Origin: AC-69 sp963751665
Lineage (GTDB): Bacteria > Actinomycetota > UBA4738 > HRBIN12
Length of the DNA: 64,000 bases
Direction: 5' to 3'
NCBI GenBank assembly: GCA_963751665.1
Contig: CAVVVF010000001.1
Location: forward strand, 930,001-994,000
The notes under the pieces are model-generated. The model searched no databases. It was given only the letters and a program-made list of their open reading frames with translations, and was not told the origin of the DNA. Both the position numbers and the translations under genes were made by a program. The stretch's first letter is position 1. Every line of letters begins with the position of its first letter. Shown piece by piece: positions 46,938-57,412 of the stretch.

Positions 46938-46946
46938 GTCTCGCCG

Positions 46947-47752
46947 ATGGACGACTGGCGTTCCTACGACGGCATTGCGGAGACCTACGAGCGGATCAAC
47001 GCGCCGCGGTTGGCCCAGCCGGCCGAGCGACCTGGTGGCCATGGCCCAGCCGCCGCGCGGCGGCCGCGTCCTCGACGTCGGCACCGGGACGGGCGTCGCC
47101 GCATCCGCGGCCGCCGTGCTCCTCGGGCCCGAGGGGATGGCGGTCGGGGTCGACGTGTCGCTGGGGATGCTGGGCCAGGCGGCGCGGGCCCGGCCCGCGC
47201 TCCGCCTGGCCGCAGCATCTGCCATCGACCTCCCCTTCCGGGACGCGACGTTCGACGCCGTCACCGCGAGCTTCGTCGTCTCCCACTTCACGAAGTACCA
47301 GACGGCGCTGTTCGACATGATCCGGGTGCTGAAGCCCGGGGGGAGACTGGCCCTGTCGTCGTGGGCCGACGGCGATCGCGACGAGCTCCAGAAGACCTGG
47401 CTCGAGCTGGTGGAGGGCGCCGTCGGCCAGCAGATGCTCCTGCGACATCCGGGCCCAGGCGCTGCCATGGGCGGACCGGTTCGCCGACCGGACGGCGATC
47501 GAGGAGACGCTGCTCGACGCCGGGCTCAAGCACGTCCGAACCGAGCGCCGCGAGTACCGGTTCGCCTACCCCCTCCAGGACTACGTCGACGGGCTGGGCA
47601 CGTGGTCCACCGGGCGCTTCCTCCGCTCGATGCTCGGCCCGCAGGGGTGGGAATCCTTCCGCCGCAACGCCCAGCGGGTGTTCGCCGATCGGTTCTCCGA
47701 TCCCGTCAACGACTTCCGCGACGTCTGGCTCGCGGTCGGGGCCAGGCCCTAG
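46947..47752 (+). CDS. Class I SAM-dependent methyltransferase (two frameshifts)
   Basis: MDDWRSYDGIAETYERINAPRLAQPAE, then after a base near 47030 LVAMAQPPRGGRVLDVGTGTGVAASAA (SAM motif I). The frame goes on with GVDVSLGMLGQAARA, AIDLPFRDATFDAVTASFVV and MIRVLKPGGRLALSSW. A second break near 47443 leads to ALPWADRFADRTAIEETLLDAGL and the end DVWLAVGARP. About 267 residues. UbiE/arsenite-methyltransferase-like core, substrate unknown. Its TAG overlaps the pepA stop on the other strand. Confidence 0.85.
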
Positions 47753-49279
47753 CCCGAGCGGCGGGACGGTCGCGTGGCCTGGGTCAGCACGTACTGCACC
47801 AGCGTGCGGGTCGGTACGCCGGTCGCGCCGTTCGGCCAGTAGTCGCCGGCCTTCTCCGGGAACGCCGGGCCGGCGACGTCCAGGTGAGCCCAGGGCGTGT
47901 CGCCCACGAACTCGGCGAGGAACAGCGCGGCCGTGATGGCCCCGCCCCACCGGTCCTTGCCCGCGTTTCGGACGTCGGCGACCTGCGACTTGATGAGGTG
48001 GCGGTAGTCGCGGTACAGCGGGAGCTCCCACCCGGGCTCGCCCACCGCTTCCCCGGCGGCCAGGATGTCCCGGATGAGGCCGCGGTCGTTGCCGAACACG
48101 CCGTAGATGTCGCGCCCAGGGCCACCATGCAGGCGCCGGTCAGGGTGGCCGTGTCGATGATGACGCGCGGCTTGCGTTCGGCCAGGTAGGCCAGGGCGTC
48201 GGCCAGGACCAGGCGCCCCTCGGCGTCGGTGTTCACCACCTCGGAGGTCTTGCCGCCGCGGTGCTTCAGGACGTCGCCCGGGCGGATGGCCGAGCCGCTC
48301 GGCATGTTCTCCGACGAGGGGATGGCCGCGATCACGTTCACGTTCGGCTTCAGCCGGGCGATGGCCTTCAAGGCGGCCAGGATGGAGGCCGCGCCGGCCA
48401 TGTCGCTCTTCATCCACTCCATCCCCGCCGCGTCTTTGATCGAGAGGCCACCGGAATCGAAGGTGATGCCCTTGCCGGTCAGCGCGATGGGGGCCTGGCC
48501 GCTCGGGCCGCCCTTGTACTTGAGCTCGATCATGCGCGGCGGGTTCACGCTCCCCTGGCCCACCCCGAGGATGCCGCCGAACTTGCCTCGCTGAAGCTCG
48601 GCCTCGGTCCAGACCTTGCACTCCAGGCCGACCTCCTTGGCCATCTGCGCCGCGTGTCCGGCCAGGTCCTCGGGAGTGAGGTCGCCCGCGGGCGTGTTCA
48701 CCAGGTCCCGGGCCCAGGCCACGGCGTCGCTCACGATGTCGCCGCGGGCGATCGACTCCTCCAAGCTCCGGACCACGGCCCGCCCGGTCCACCGCGGCGA
48801 GCCCAGGACCGTGACGGTCCGAAGGGCCGGCTTCTCCGGATGGTCCTCGTTCTTGCCCGACTTGTAACGGTCGAACCGGTAGGCGCCGAGCAGCAGGCCC
48901 TCCACGGTCGCCTGCACAGCTTCATCCGGCGAGCGCCCCACGACCTGGGGGAACGTGGTGGCCACGGTCCTTCGCTTGGCCAGCTGGGGCGCCACCCGGC
49001 CGAGCGCGCGGCGGAGCGAGTCGGTGGTGACGTCCGCCGCTTGCCCACCCCCACAAGCAGCACGGACTCGGCCGCGACGCCCAGCCCGCCGGTGTTGGGC
49101 ACGAGCAGGGGCTCGCCCTTCTTCCCCTTGAGCTTCGCCTCGGCGTACAGGGCCAGCAGGTCGGCACCCTTCACGTCCTTGACGCCCGGCCCGGCCTCCG
49201 GACCCTCGAAGACCGGGAGGACCAGGACGTCGGCCCGGACGTTGGCCGGGGAGTCGGTGGAGTAGACGAACGTGGCCAC
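47749..49279 (-). CDS. pepA: Leucyl aminopeptidase (M17; two frameshifts)
   Basis: Two-metal exopeptidase. N-terminal macro-like domain, then the catalytic domain with the signatures KGITFDSGGLSIKDAAGMEW, MKSDMAGAASILA, NTDAEGRLVLADALAYL and IDTATLTGACMVALG. The remainder, IYGVFGNDRGLIRDILAAGE and HLDVAGPAFP, is in another frame after a base near 48115. A further break lies near 49040. About 509 residues. Start GTG 49279. M17 enzymes can also bind DNA at cer-like sites; nothing here indicates that. Confidence 0.92.
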
Positions 49280-49358
49280 GGCGAACTCCTTCGTTCGTGC
49301 AGGTCAGGGGGCCAGTCTATCCATCCGCGGACCCGGGGCGACAGGGGCAGCGCCCCGC

Positions 49359-49364
49359 TACGCT
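49359..49364 (+). promoter_or_regulatory. -10 element TACGCT for a leaderless transcript
   Basis: TACGCT ends 8 nt before the cupin ATG (49373), with no Shine-Dalgarno sequence. A GGGGC...GCCCC inverted repeat lies just upstream. Confidence 0.5.
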
Positions 49365-49372
49365 TTCGCCCG

Positions 49373-49711
49373 ATGGACGCCAAGGACCTCCGGGACCTGG
49401 TCAGGTTCTCCGAGGACGGGCCTCGCCACGAGCCGCTCTACGAGTCGGACCACCTGTGGTCGGAGATCGTGTGTCTCCAGGGCGCCCAGGGCCTCGGCCC
49501 CATCTCGGACCCGGATTCCGACGCGATCTGCACGGTGGTCGCGGGCCGGGTGGCCGTCCAGGTGGACAAGGGCCGCAAGCGCGTGGGCCAGTGGGGCACG
49601 GTCCTCGTGCCGGCGGGCTCGGAGCTCACGATCAGGAACGCCTCGGACGAGCCGGCCGTCATCCTGCTGGTCGCGGCCCCCCCGCCGACTCTGCGGGCCG
49701 TGTACGAGTAG
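49373..49711 (+). CDS. Small single-domain cupin
   Basis: 112 residues with a cupin barrel: ICTVVAGRVAVQVDKGRKRVG and GTVLVPAGSELTIRNASDEP. The usual metal-binding His residues of motif 1 are absent (no HxH), so a binding or regulatory role rather than an oxygenase is likely. Convergent with the permease gene, whose reading frame overlaps its 3' end by about 50 bp. Confidence 0.83.
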   Translation: MDAKDLRDLVRFSEDGPRHEPLYESDHLWSEIVCLQGAQGLGPISDPDSDAICTVVAGRVAVQVDKGRKRVGQWGTVLVPAGSELTIRNASDEPAVILLVAAPPPTLRAVYE

Positions 49712-51100
49712 GGCCGCCCGGCTGCCACGTTCGCCGCAGGACGACCAGCGACAGGACGAAGGCCGCGGCGAAGCTCGGGATGCTCGCCCCGAGCCTCGAA
49801 TCGAGCAGCGGGAACGGCAGGTGCAGCCAGCCGTGGAAGAGCGTCCGCATCGCGTCGATCCACCCCTGCGGTCCGGTCGGGGCGCTCCAGTGGTACAGCA
49901 GGAACCCGATGGCCCACGGCAGGAGCGGCCCGCACGTTCACGCCGGTCGGTGAGAACAACGCACCCTCGCCGTACCGGCCCCGGTGGAGCACGAAGTAAT
50001 CGGCCACGAACACCGCAGAAGAGGGCACGAACACGGACCCGATCAGCAGCAGGAACAGCTCGTAGCGTTCCATCGAGAAGGCCAGGGCGAGCAGGAACCC
50101 CACCGCGCCCACCGCGGCGGTGAGCGCGCGCTGCGGAAGGTCCGGCAACACGTTCTGCGTGGAGACGGCAGCGGAGTAGATGTCGGCGAACGCGTTGTCG
50201 CTCTCCCCGACGAGGAGCGCGATGAGGACGACCGCGCCGCCCGCGCTGGCGGCGATGGCCGTGCCGATCCCGAACACGTCGGCGCCGGCCCCCGCTGCGA
50301 GCACCAGGAGCGCGCCGAGCGCGTAGAACCACACGTTCCCGGCGAGGTAGCCCCAGTACGTCCCGGCGAAGCCGCCGGCGCCCGGCCGCGCGAAGCGGTT
50401 GTAGTCGGCGACGAGCGGCAGCCAGGAGATCGGCATCACGATGACGAGGTCCACCGCGAGCCAGAACGGCAAGCCGCCCTTCGCCGGGCTCCGCCAGATC
50501 TCGCCGAGATCGGCCGACGGCCAGCACCCTGGCGGTGATCCACAGCGCCGAGCCGATCAGCAGGTAGATCCCGAACCGCTCCAGCCACCGCCGGATGACC
50601 AGGATCGGCCCCCCGACGGCCAGCAACGTGCACACGACCGCGACGAACGCCAGCCAGAAGTGGGAGGCGTCCAGACCGAACACGCGCTTGGAGGCCACGT
50701 TGGCGACCTGTCCCATGGCCCAGAACTCGACGGCCGTCCACCCCACGAGCTGGAGCAGGTTGAGGGCCGAGGGCAGGAACGAGCCCCGCAGCCCGAGGAC
50801 CGGGCGGAACAGCACCATGGACGGCACGCCCTCGCGCTCGCCGGCCAGGCCGACCAGGGCGAGTGGCAGGCACCCGATGGCCGATCCCACGACGATCGCC
50901 AGGAGCGCCTTCGGGAGCCCCAACGCGGGGACGAGCAGCGCGCCGGTGACCATCACCAGCAGGCCCACCGAGAGGTCTCCCCACAGGACGGCGAGGTCGA
51001 CGCCGGAAAGCCGGCGGCGATCGGGCGGGACGGGACGGATGCCCCAGGACGGCGCCTCGCGCTCCAGGACCCGCTCGAGGCGCTCGGTGAGGCTCGACAT
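49659..51100 (-). CDS. NCS1-family purine/pyrimidine (CytX/CodB-like) permease (two frameshifts)
   Basis: Twelve-helix cation-coupled permease for nucleobases or hydroxymethylpyrimidine. The early block LWGDLSVGLLVMVTGALLVP and SMVLFRPVLGLRGSFLPSAL matches NCS1 transporters. A break near 50520 leads to LPFWLAVDLVIVMPISWLPL, ADYNRFARPGAGG and FVADYFVLHRGRYGEG. Another near 49935 leads to the last two helices (FHGWLHLPFPLLD). About 480 residues. The true stop may lie before 49659, because the overlap with the cupin gene is unusually long. Confidence 0.8.
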
Positions 51101-51131
51101 GGTTCGGTTGGAGTCTACGCGCGAGGCTTCC

Positions 51132-51572
51132 CTACGCCCGCTCGCGAAGCAGCCTCTCCAGGTTCGAGAGCGAGCGGCGCATCAGCCGGCGCATGAGCGG
51201 TCGGTACGCGAGGAGGGCGAGCTCGCCGAGCACCGGCACCGGAAGTCCCAGCTCCTCCGTCCAGGTGAACCGGGCGCCGCGTCCTGCCGGCTCGACGAGC
51301 CACTCCCCAACGCCACGGACCAGGCCCCGATGCGCCATCACCAGCCGCCGGGGTGGATCCCACAGCGTGACCTCCAGATGGTCGGTGAGCAGCGGCACGC
51401 CCAGCACCCGGGTTCGCACGGCGACGACCACGCCGACGCCCTCGCGGTGCGACGTGAGCACCCGGATCGAGTGGGCATCCTTCATCCACGCTACCTGCTC
51501 CTCCCACGCCAGGACGCGGCGCCACGCCTCCTGCGGAGGAACGGCCAGCTCCGTCGAAGCGGACACCCTCAT
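51132..51572 (-). CDS. SRPBCC-fold protein (second)
   Basis: 146 residues: SASTELAVPPQEAWRRVLAWEE, VGVVVAVRTRVLGVPLLTDHLEV, RFTWTEELGLPVPVLGELA and a C-terminal amphipathic helix. A typical START-like ligand-binding fold; no catalytic residue can be assigned. ATG 51572. Sits 22 bp after the MFS gene and 31 bp before the NCS1 gene in the same direction, so the three probably form one operon. Confidence 0.85.
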   Translation of the reverse strand: MRVSASTELAVPPQEAWRRVLAWEEQVAWMKDAHSIRVLTSHREGVGVVVAVRTRVLGVPLLTDHLEVTLWDPPRRLVMAHRGLVRGVGEWLVEPAGRGARFTWTEELGLPVPVLGELALLAYRPLMRRLMRRSLSNLERLLRERA

Positions 51573-51594
51573 GGCGACGACATGCCGCCCGGGG

Positions 51595-52815
51595 TCACAG
51601 CCCGGGGGCCTCGCCGGTCTTCGGCAGCGCCCTGAGCGTCTCGGGGATGGAGAGCAGCAGCACCAGCGCGACCAGGACGGGGACCGCAGAGAGGGCGAAG
51701 GCCGGTCCGTACCCCAGCCGGTCGGCCGAGAATCCGGCGACGAGCGGGCCGAGCACGAACCCCAGGTCCCCGACGAACCGGAACGCGGCCACCGCGCTTC
51801 GCTGCGTGTCCTCGGTGGTGAGGTCGGAGAGCATCGGCGCCTGCGGCACGCCGGAGTACCCGGTGACGAGACCGAAGACGCCCAGGGCCACCATGTACCT
51901 GGCCGGCGTGGACGCGAGGGGCCACAGGACCAGGGCCGCGGCGAGCAGCGCGTACGACGGCACGATGACGGGCTTCCGGCCGATCCGGTCGGTCGCCGAC
52001 CCCGCAGGGAACAGCACGGCGAACTCCGTGACCGAGGCGATGGCCAGGCCGATCCCGATCCCGACCGGCGACAGATGGACGATCTCGTGGCCGAACAGCG
52101 GGATGAGCGTGCTGTACACGCCGGCGATCATCCACGCGTACGCCCCGTTCGCCAGGAGGACGGCGACGAACGGGCGATCGAACCGGAGATGCCGAAGGCC
52201 CGTGGGGCGAGCCCTCGGCCGCTCGTCGTCCCGAACGACGGGGATGGTCCGCGAGAACACGGCTGCCGCCACAAAGCACGCTCCCGCGTAGACCCACAGA
52301 GTGCTGGCGGGGCCCAGCCAGTGAGCGAGGACGCCGCCGAACGGCTCGCCGGCGATGATGCCGACGTTGAACGACGCGTACCAGACGCTCATGACCCGGC
52401 CCACGCGATCGCCCGGGACCGCCCGCAACAGGAACGACAGGAGGCCGGTGAAGAACACCGCGGAGCCGGCACCGCCGGCGCCGCGGAACACGACGAGCAG
52501 CGGGAAGGTCGGCGCCACGGCCGCCAGGGCGGTCGTGGCGCCGACCACCACGGCGCCCACGGTCACCGCGTTCCGCTCCCCCAGTCGGTCGATGATCGCG
52601 CCGGTGAACGGGTCGACGGCGAGCCGGGTGACGGAGAAGGCCGCGATGAGCAGCCCCACCGCGTCGAGGCTGACGCCGAAGGACCGGGCGTACAGGGGCA
52701 GGATGGGGGAGACGATCCCGAACCCCATCATGATCACGAACGTGCCGACGACCGCGGCCCGGATCTCCGGGATCCGGAGGATGTCCCGGTATCCCAGCTC
52801 GCCGGGGTCGCTCAC
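51595..52815 (-). CDS. MFS transporter, drug-efflux type
   Basis: 406 residues, twelve helices. MFS motif A-like DRLGERNAVTVGAVVVG between helices 2 and 3 and DRIGRKPVIVPSYALLAA in the second half. FRGAGGAGSAVFFTG and FNVGIIAGEPFGGVLA are typical of DHA1-type exporters. I choose GTG 52815 (VSDPGELGYRDIL); upstream in-frame sequence is antisense to the divergent promoter. Substrate unknown. Confidence 0.88.
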   Translation of the reverse strand: MSDPGELGYRDILRIPEIRAAVVGTFVIMMGFGIVSPILPLYARSFGVSLDAVGLLIAAFSVTRLAVDPFTGAIIDRLGERNAVTVGAVVVGATTALAAVAPTFPLLVVFRGAGGAGSAVFFTGLLSFLLRAVPGDRVGRVMSVWYASFNVGIIAGEPFGGVLAHWLGPASTLWVYAGACFVAAAVFSRTIPVVRDDERPRARPTGLRHLRFDRPFVAVLLANGAYAWMIAGVYSTLIPLFGHEIVHLSPVGIGIGLAIASVTEFAVLFPAGSATDRIGRKPVIVPSYALLAAALVLWPLASTPARYMVALGVFGLVTGYSGVPQAPMLSDLTTEDTQRSAVAAFRFVGDLGFVLGPLVAGFSADRLGYGPAFALSAVPVLVALVLLLSIPETLRALPKTGEAPGL

Positions 52816-52898
52816 GCGGGGCAGTCTACGGGGGCGGCCGCCCGCTCCGAACCCGCCGGCGCTTGCGCGCGCACCCGCCATCCTCTTCGATAGCCGCG

Positions 52899-54125
52899 AT
52901 GTCCGGGACCGCGAGCGGCTCGATCGTCGCCACGTCCCTCGTCACGGCGAAGGGGACGGCGCCGTCGCGGGGCGGCGAGCTCGGCATGCCGGTCGTCATC
53001 CAGGACGCCGGGGTCGCCTGGACCGACGGGGTCATCACCTTCGTCGGCCCGGCCGACGAGCTCCCGGGTGCGGATCCCCAGGTGTTCGCGGGCTGCACGA
53101 TCGCGCCGGGGTTCGTCGACTGCCACACGCACCTCCCGTTCGTGGGCTGGCGGGCGGACGAGTTCGAGCTCCGGCTGACCGGCCGGAGCTACCGCGAGCT
53201 GCACGGCGAGGGCGGCATCTACCGCAGCGCGCGGCTCCTGGCCGAGGCATCCGACGACGAGGTCCTGGCGTTCTGCCGGCCGCTGGTCGCGGAGATGGCG
53301 GACCACGGGACAACCACGATGGAGCTCAAGACGGGGTACGGACTGTCGGTGGAGGGCGAGCTCCGCCAGGCCCGGCTGGCCAGGCAACTGGCCGAGGAGG
53401 CCCCCCAGGCCGCCACGGTGACCCTGCTGGCCTGCCACGCCGTGCCCGAGGGGATGGAGCGGCAGGATTGGGTCCGGACGGCGTGCGCGGAGCTGATCCC
53501 GGCCGCGGCGGCGGAGGGCCTGGCCGACGCGGTGGACGTCTACGTCGAAGACATCGCGTTCACCCTCGATGACCTGCGGGCCGTGGGGGAGGCGGCGGCC
53601 GCCGCCGGCCTCCCCCTTCGATGCCACGCCGACCAGCTGGGGCCCTCGGGAGCCGCGGAGGTGGCGGTCAAGCTGGGGGCCCGGAGCGCCGACCACCTGA
53701 ACAACGTGAGCAACGAGGGCGTCCGGGCGTTGGGCGAGGGCGAGACGGTCGGGGTGCTGCTGCCGGCCTCGACCGCGTTCATGCGCGCGGTCCCGCCGCC
53801 GGTTCGAACGCTCGTGGAGACCGGCGCGGCCATCGCCATCGCCACCGACTTCAACCCGGGGACCTCGCCCGTCCTGTCGATGCCGGAGGCGGTGGCGACG
53901 GGCTGCGCCCTCTACGGCCTGACCCCGCACGAGGCCCTCACCGCCTCCACGCTGAACCCGGCCTGGGTGCTCGGGACGGCGGAAGGCGCGGGGACGCTCG
54001 AGGTGGGCAAGCGGGCGGACCTGCTGGTCCTGGAGGGCGAGGCGTTCCGGCAGGTGCCCTACCGGCCGGGCCACAACCCGGTGCTGCACGCGTACGCGGG
54101 CGGGACGAGGGTCGGCGGGCGATGA
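52899..54125 (+). CDS. hutI: Imidazolonepropionase
   Basis: Third histidine-degradation enzyme: imidazolone-5-propionate to formiminoglutamate. 408 residues. APGFVDCHTHLPFVGWRADEF (metal HxH), TTMELKTGYGLS, LPLRCHADQLGPSGAAEVA, SADHLNN and IAIATDFNPGTSPVLSMPEA are diagnostic. Start ATG 52899; an in-frame codon at 52863 is possible. It ends in an ATGA with the L,D-transpeptidase gene. Confidence 0.94.
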   Translation: MSGTASGSIVATSLVTAKGTAPSRGGELGMPVVIQDAGVAWTDGVITFVGPADELPGADPQVFAGCTIAPGFVDCHTHLPFVGWRADEFELRLTGRSYRELHGEGGIYRSARLLAEASDDEVLAFCRPLVAEMADHGTTTMELKTGYGLSVEGELRQARLARQLAEEAPQAATVTLLACHAVPEGMERQDWVRTACAELIPAAAAEGLADAVDVYVEDIAFTLDDLRAVGEAAAAAGLPLRCHADQLGPSGAAEVAVKLGARSADHLNNVSNEGVRALGEGETVGVLLPASTAFMRAVPPPVRTLVETGAAIAIATDFNPGTSPVLSMPEAVATGCALYGLTPHEALTASTLNPAWVLGTAEGAGTLEVGKRADLLVLEGEAFRQVPYRPGHNPVLHAYAGGTRVGGR

Positions 54126-55279
54126 GGCGACTGCCCCTCGGGGCCTTCCTCGTCCTCGCGTTCGTGTGCGCGACGATACCCACCGCGCTGGCGGCGGCCG
54201 GCGCTGTCACGCTGTCGGCCTCGGCCACCACGATCGACTACGGCGGATCGGTCCGCCTGACGGGACAGATCTCGCCCGCCACCGGGGGCCAGGCCGTCGA
54301 CATCGTCGACTCGGCCGGCGCCGTCCTCGCCGGCACGACCACGGACGCCGGCGGCGGCTTCTCGTCCTCGGTCTCGCCGGAGGCCAACGTCACCCTGCAC
54401 GCGGCATGGCAGAACGACGTCAGCCCCGACGTGTCGATCGGGGTGCGGGCCGTCCTGACGGTCCATCTCGGAGCGGTCCGCCTGTTCGATCGGGCGGCGG
54501 TCCGCGGGACCGTCGCGCCCGCCGTGGCGGGCGCGACGGTCGACGTCACGCTCACCCGGGACGGCAAGCCGGTGGCCGACCGCGGCACCACGATGGGCGC
54601 TGCCGGAGGCTTCCGGGCCACGTTCCCCATCGACGAGCCCGGGACCTACCGGGTCCGGGCCGCGTTCGCCGACGCGGGCCACGTGCGGGGTACCGCGGTC
54701 GATGGTCCCGCGTCGACGCCGCTCCCGTCGCTCGGCGTCGGGTCGAGCGGCATCTTCGTCCTGCTCCTCGAACGCCGGCTCGTGGAGCTCCACTACCGGC
54801 TCGTCGACGTGGACTCCCGATACGACTTCCGAACCGCCGACGCCGTGCTCGCGTTCCGCAAGGTGCAGCGGATGCTCCGCGTGTTCACGGTCGACGCGGG
54901 CGTCTGGCGGGCGCTCGCCGACCCCCTCCGTCCCCGGCCCAAGTCGACCGCGAACGGCTTCCACATCGAGATCGACCAGACCCGCCAGGTGCTATACACG
55001 GTGCGGGATGGATCGGTGACCAACATCATGCACGTGTCGACGGGAAAGCCGAGCACGCCGACGCGCGACGGCTCCTTCAGCGTGACCCGCAAGCTGGCGG
55101 GCTACAGCGGAAACGAGCTGTACTACCCGAGCTACTTCGACGGGTACCGGGCCATCCACGGGTGGACCGAGGTGCCCACCTACGCCGCCAGTCATGGCTG
55201 CGTGCGCGTGCCGTATTGGAACGCCCAGTGGATCTACCGGCTGGCGGCGATCGGCACTCGCGTCATCGTCTACCACTAG
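54122..55279 (+). CDS. Secreted L,D-transpeptidase (YkuD) with Ig-like N-terminal domains
   Basis: 385 residues. Signal peptide (about 1-25), two beta-rich Ig/filamin-like domains (about 27-105 and 110-195), a short peptidoglycan-binding-like helical region (about 205-265, VELHYRLVDVDSRYDFRTADA), and the YkuD catalytic domain. The active-site block is HGWTEVPTYAASHGCVRVP (catalytic Cys in SHGCVR). Forms 3-3 cross-links in peptidoglycan or attaches proteins. It overlaps hutI by 4 bp although the functions are unrelated; convergent on hutH, overlapping by 4 bp. Confidence 0.92.
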   Translation: MRRLPLGAFLVLAFVCATIPTALAAAGAVTLSASATTIDYGGSVRLTGQISPATGGQAVDIVDSAGAVLAGTTTDAGGGFSSSVSPEANVTLHAAWQNDVSPDVSIGVRAVLTVHLGAVRLFDRAAVRGTVAPAVAGATVDVTLTRDGKPVADRGTTMGAAGGFRATFPIDEPGTYRVRAAFADAGHVRGTAVDGPASTPLPSLGVGSSGIFVLLLERRLVELHYRLVDVDSRYDFRTADAVLAFRKVQRMLRVFTVDAGVWRALADPLRPRPKSTANGFHIEIDQTRQVLYTVRDGSVTNIMHVSTGKPSTPTRDGSFSVTRKLAGYSGNELYYPSYFDGYRAIHGWTEVPTYAASHGCVRVPYWNAQWIYRLAAIGTRVIVYH

Positions 55280-56802
55280 TCGAGGTCGCCGACCGCCGAT
55301 TCGGCGGCGCGGAGAAGCGCTCCGCTTCGGACGAGCTCGGTGGCGGCGGCGATGTCGGGCCCGAGCTCGCGGTCGGCGTCGAGGAACGGGATGGCCTGAC
55401 GGATGGCTTCTCGCGCCGCTCGCGTCCCGCCCGCGGGCGCGAGCGGCCCGCGCAGGTCCAGCCCCTGCGCCGCGGCCATGGCCTCGATGGCCACGACGAC
55501 CTCCGCGTTCGCCACGACCGCCCGGGCGTGCCGGGCGGAGGTCATCCCCATGCTCACGTGGTCCTCCTGCCCGGCGGATGACGGGATGGAGTCGACCGAG
55601 GCCGGATGGGCCAGCGACTTGGACTCCGACACCAGGGACGCCGCCGTGTACTGGGCCAGCATGAACCCGGAGTTCAGCCCGCTCCCCCGGACCAGGAACG
55701 CCGGCAGGCCGTTGTTCGTGTCGGGGTCGAGCAAGCGATACAGCCGCCGCTCCGAGATGCCGGCGAGCGGCACGGTGCCGGCCGCCAATGCATCCAGGGC
55801 CACCGCGACGGGCTGGCCGTGGAAGTTCCCGCCCGAGAGGACCTCGCCGCTCTCGGGAAGGACGATGGGGTTGTCGGAGATCGAGCCGGCCTCGACCTCG
55901 AGGATCCGCTGCGCGAACGCCAGCACCTCCCGGGTGGCGCCGTGGACCTGGGGCGCGCAGCGGAGCGAGTAGGCGTCCTGCACCAGGTGCTCGCTCTCGC
56001 GATGCGATGCCGTGATCTCGCTCCCGTCGAGCAGGCGCCGCAGGTTCGAGGCCGACGCGGCCTGGCCCGGGTGGGGCCGGAGGTCCTGGAGCCGACGGTC
56101 GAACGGCCGGTCGGTGCCGAGCGCGGCCTCGATCGTCATGGCCGCCGCGATGTCGGCGGCCTTGGTCAACGCCGACACCCGTTCGGCCGCGAGGATCCCC
56201 ACGGCCACCATCCCCTGCGTCCCGTTCACCAGAGCGAGGCCCTCCTTCGCCTGGAGGGAGAGCGGCGAGAGGCCCGCCGCGGCGATGGCTTCGGCCGCCG
56301 CCACGGGCCGACCGTCCACCAGCACCTCGCCCCGGCCGACCAGCGGAAGCGCGAGGTGCGCGAGCGGCGCCAGGTCGCCCGAGGCCCCCAGGGACCCCTG
56401 CTCCGGCACCACGGGAACGAGGTCGCGGTTCAGCATCTCGACCATGCGCGCGACGATCTCGACGCGAACGCCGGAGTGCCCGAGCGCCAGGACGTGGGCC
56501 CGGAGGAACAGCATGGCCCGGGCCTCCTCCCGCGACAGCGGAGGCCCGACGGCCGCGGCATGCGAGCGGACGATGCCGAGCTGGAGCTCCTCCGCCTGCT
56601 CCCGCGGGATGCGCACGTTGGCCAGGCTGCCGAATCCCGTCGTCACCCCGTACACGATCTCGCCGGCTTCGACCTTCGATTCCACGACGGCGCGAGCGGC
56701 CCGCATGCGCTCGACCGCGTCCGGCGGGAGCTCCACCGGTTCGCCGCGCGCCACCGCGACGACGTCCTGGAGCGAGAGCCTCCCCCCGACCGCAACGGGC
56801 AC
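55276..56802 (-). CDS. hutH: Histidine ammonia-lyase
   Basis: First histidine-degradation enzyme, forming urocanate and ammonia. 508 residues with the MIO-forming triad in GSLGASGDLAPLAHLALPL (Ala-Ser-Gly), plus YGVTTGFGSLA and LQAKEGLALVNGTQGM. SGGNFHGQPVA and SSAGQEDHVSMGM are also present. Start GTG 56802. No frame breaks. It is convergent with the L,D-transpeptidase and divergent from the DUF983-like gene. Confidence 0.96.
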   Translation of the reverse strand: MPVAVGGRLSLQDVVAVARGEPVELPPDAVERMRAARAVVESKVEAGEIVYGVTTGFGSLANVRIPREQAEELQLGIVRSHAAAVGPPLSREEARAMLFLRAHVLALGHSGVRVEIVARMVEMLNRDLVPVVPEQGSLGASGDLAPLAHLALPLVGRGEVLVDGRPVAAAEAIAAAGLSPLSLQAKEGLALVNGTQGMVAVGILAAERVSALTKAADIAAAMTIEAALGTDRPFDRRLQDLRPHPGQAASASNLRRLLDGSEITASHRESEHLVQDAYSLRCAPQVHGATREVLAFAQRILEVEAGSISDNPIVLPESGEVLSGGNFHGQPVAVALDALAAGTVPLAGISERRLYRLLDPDTNNGLPAFLVRGSGLNSGFMLAQYTAASLVSESKSLAHPASVDSIPSSAGQEDHVSMGMTSARHARAVVANAEVVVAIEAMAAAQGLDLRGPLAPAGGTRAAREAIRQAIPFLDADRELGPDIAAATELVRSGALLRAAESAVGDLD

Positions 56803-56847
56803 GGCGGCAAGGCTACGGGCGCGCCGCGTGCCCCACAAGCCCCGGGG

Positions 56848-56853
56848 TACAGT
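56848..56853 (+). promoter_or_regulatory. -10 element TACAGT before the DUF983-like gene
   Basis: TACAGT lies 36 nt before the TTG start at 56890, with GAGGAG as ribosome-binding site in between. Confidence 0.35.
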
Positions 56854-56889
56854 GGAGGGCAGCCCGCCACGAACGAGGAGCCTGTTCCG

Positions 56890-57402
56890 TTGTCCGACCC
56901 CGTGGGCCCCTACGACACGCTGGACCCCGAGGGCCTGCTCCGGGCCGATCCGTCCGATGGGCCGGCGGGGGCCGACAACCGGCCGCACGAGCCGTCGGCG
57001 GTCCGCGCCCTCCTGCGTGGCCTGGCCAAGCGGTGCCCCAGGTGCGGCGAGCGGGACCTGTTCGTCCACTGGCTGAAGATCCGGGACCGTTGTCCCCGGT
57101 GCAAGCTCCGGCTGGAACGCGAGGAGGGTGGCTTCCTCGGCGCCATGACGGTCAACTACTCGGTCACCACCCTGGCCTGGGCGGCCTTCCTGGTGATCTG
57201 GCTCATCGTCGACCTGCCGCGGGTCCGCGTCGTGCCGCTCACGGTCGCGTCGGTCCTCCTCGTGGGGGTCTTCCCGCTCGCCTTCTACCCGTTCTCCAAG
57301 ACCATCTGGGCGGCCGTCGACTACCTGGTCTTCCGGTCCAGTCCCGACTACGCCTCGGAGGATGCGGCCGACCGGGCTCCCGGAAACGGCGGCCGGTACT
57401 GA
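56890..57402 (+). CDS. DUF983-like zinc-ribbon membrane protein
   Basis: 170 residues. A Pro/Asp-rich N-terminus of about 35 residues, a two-CxxC ribbon (KRCPRCGERDLFVHWLKIRDRCPRCKLRLEREEGG region, about residues 48-78) and two membrane helices (about 88-135). This is the DUF983 layout. Start TTG 56890 behind GAGGAG. Function unknown in the family. Confidence 0.85.
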   Translation: MSDPVGPYDTLDPEGLLRADPSDGPAGADNRPHEPSAVRALLRGLAKRCPRCGERDLFVHWLKIRDRCPRCKLRLEREEGGFLGAMTVNYSVTTLAWAAFLVIWLIVDLPRVRVVPLTVASVLLVGVFPLAFYPFSKTIWAAVDYLVFRSSPDYASEDAADRAPGNGGRY

Positions 57403-57412
57403 GCGGCTAGTG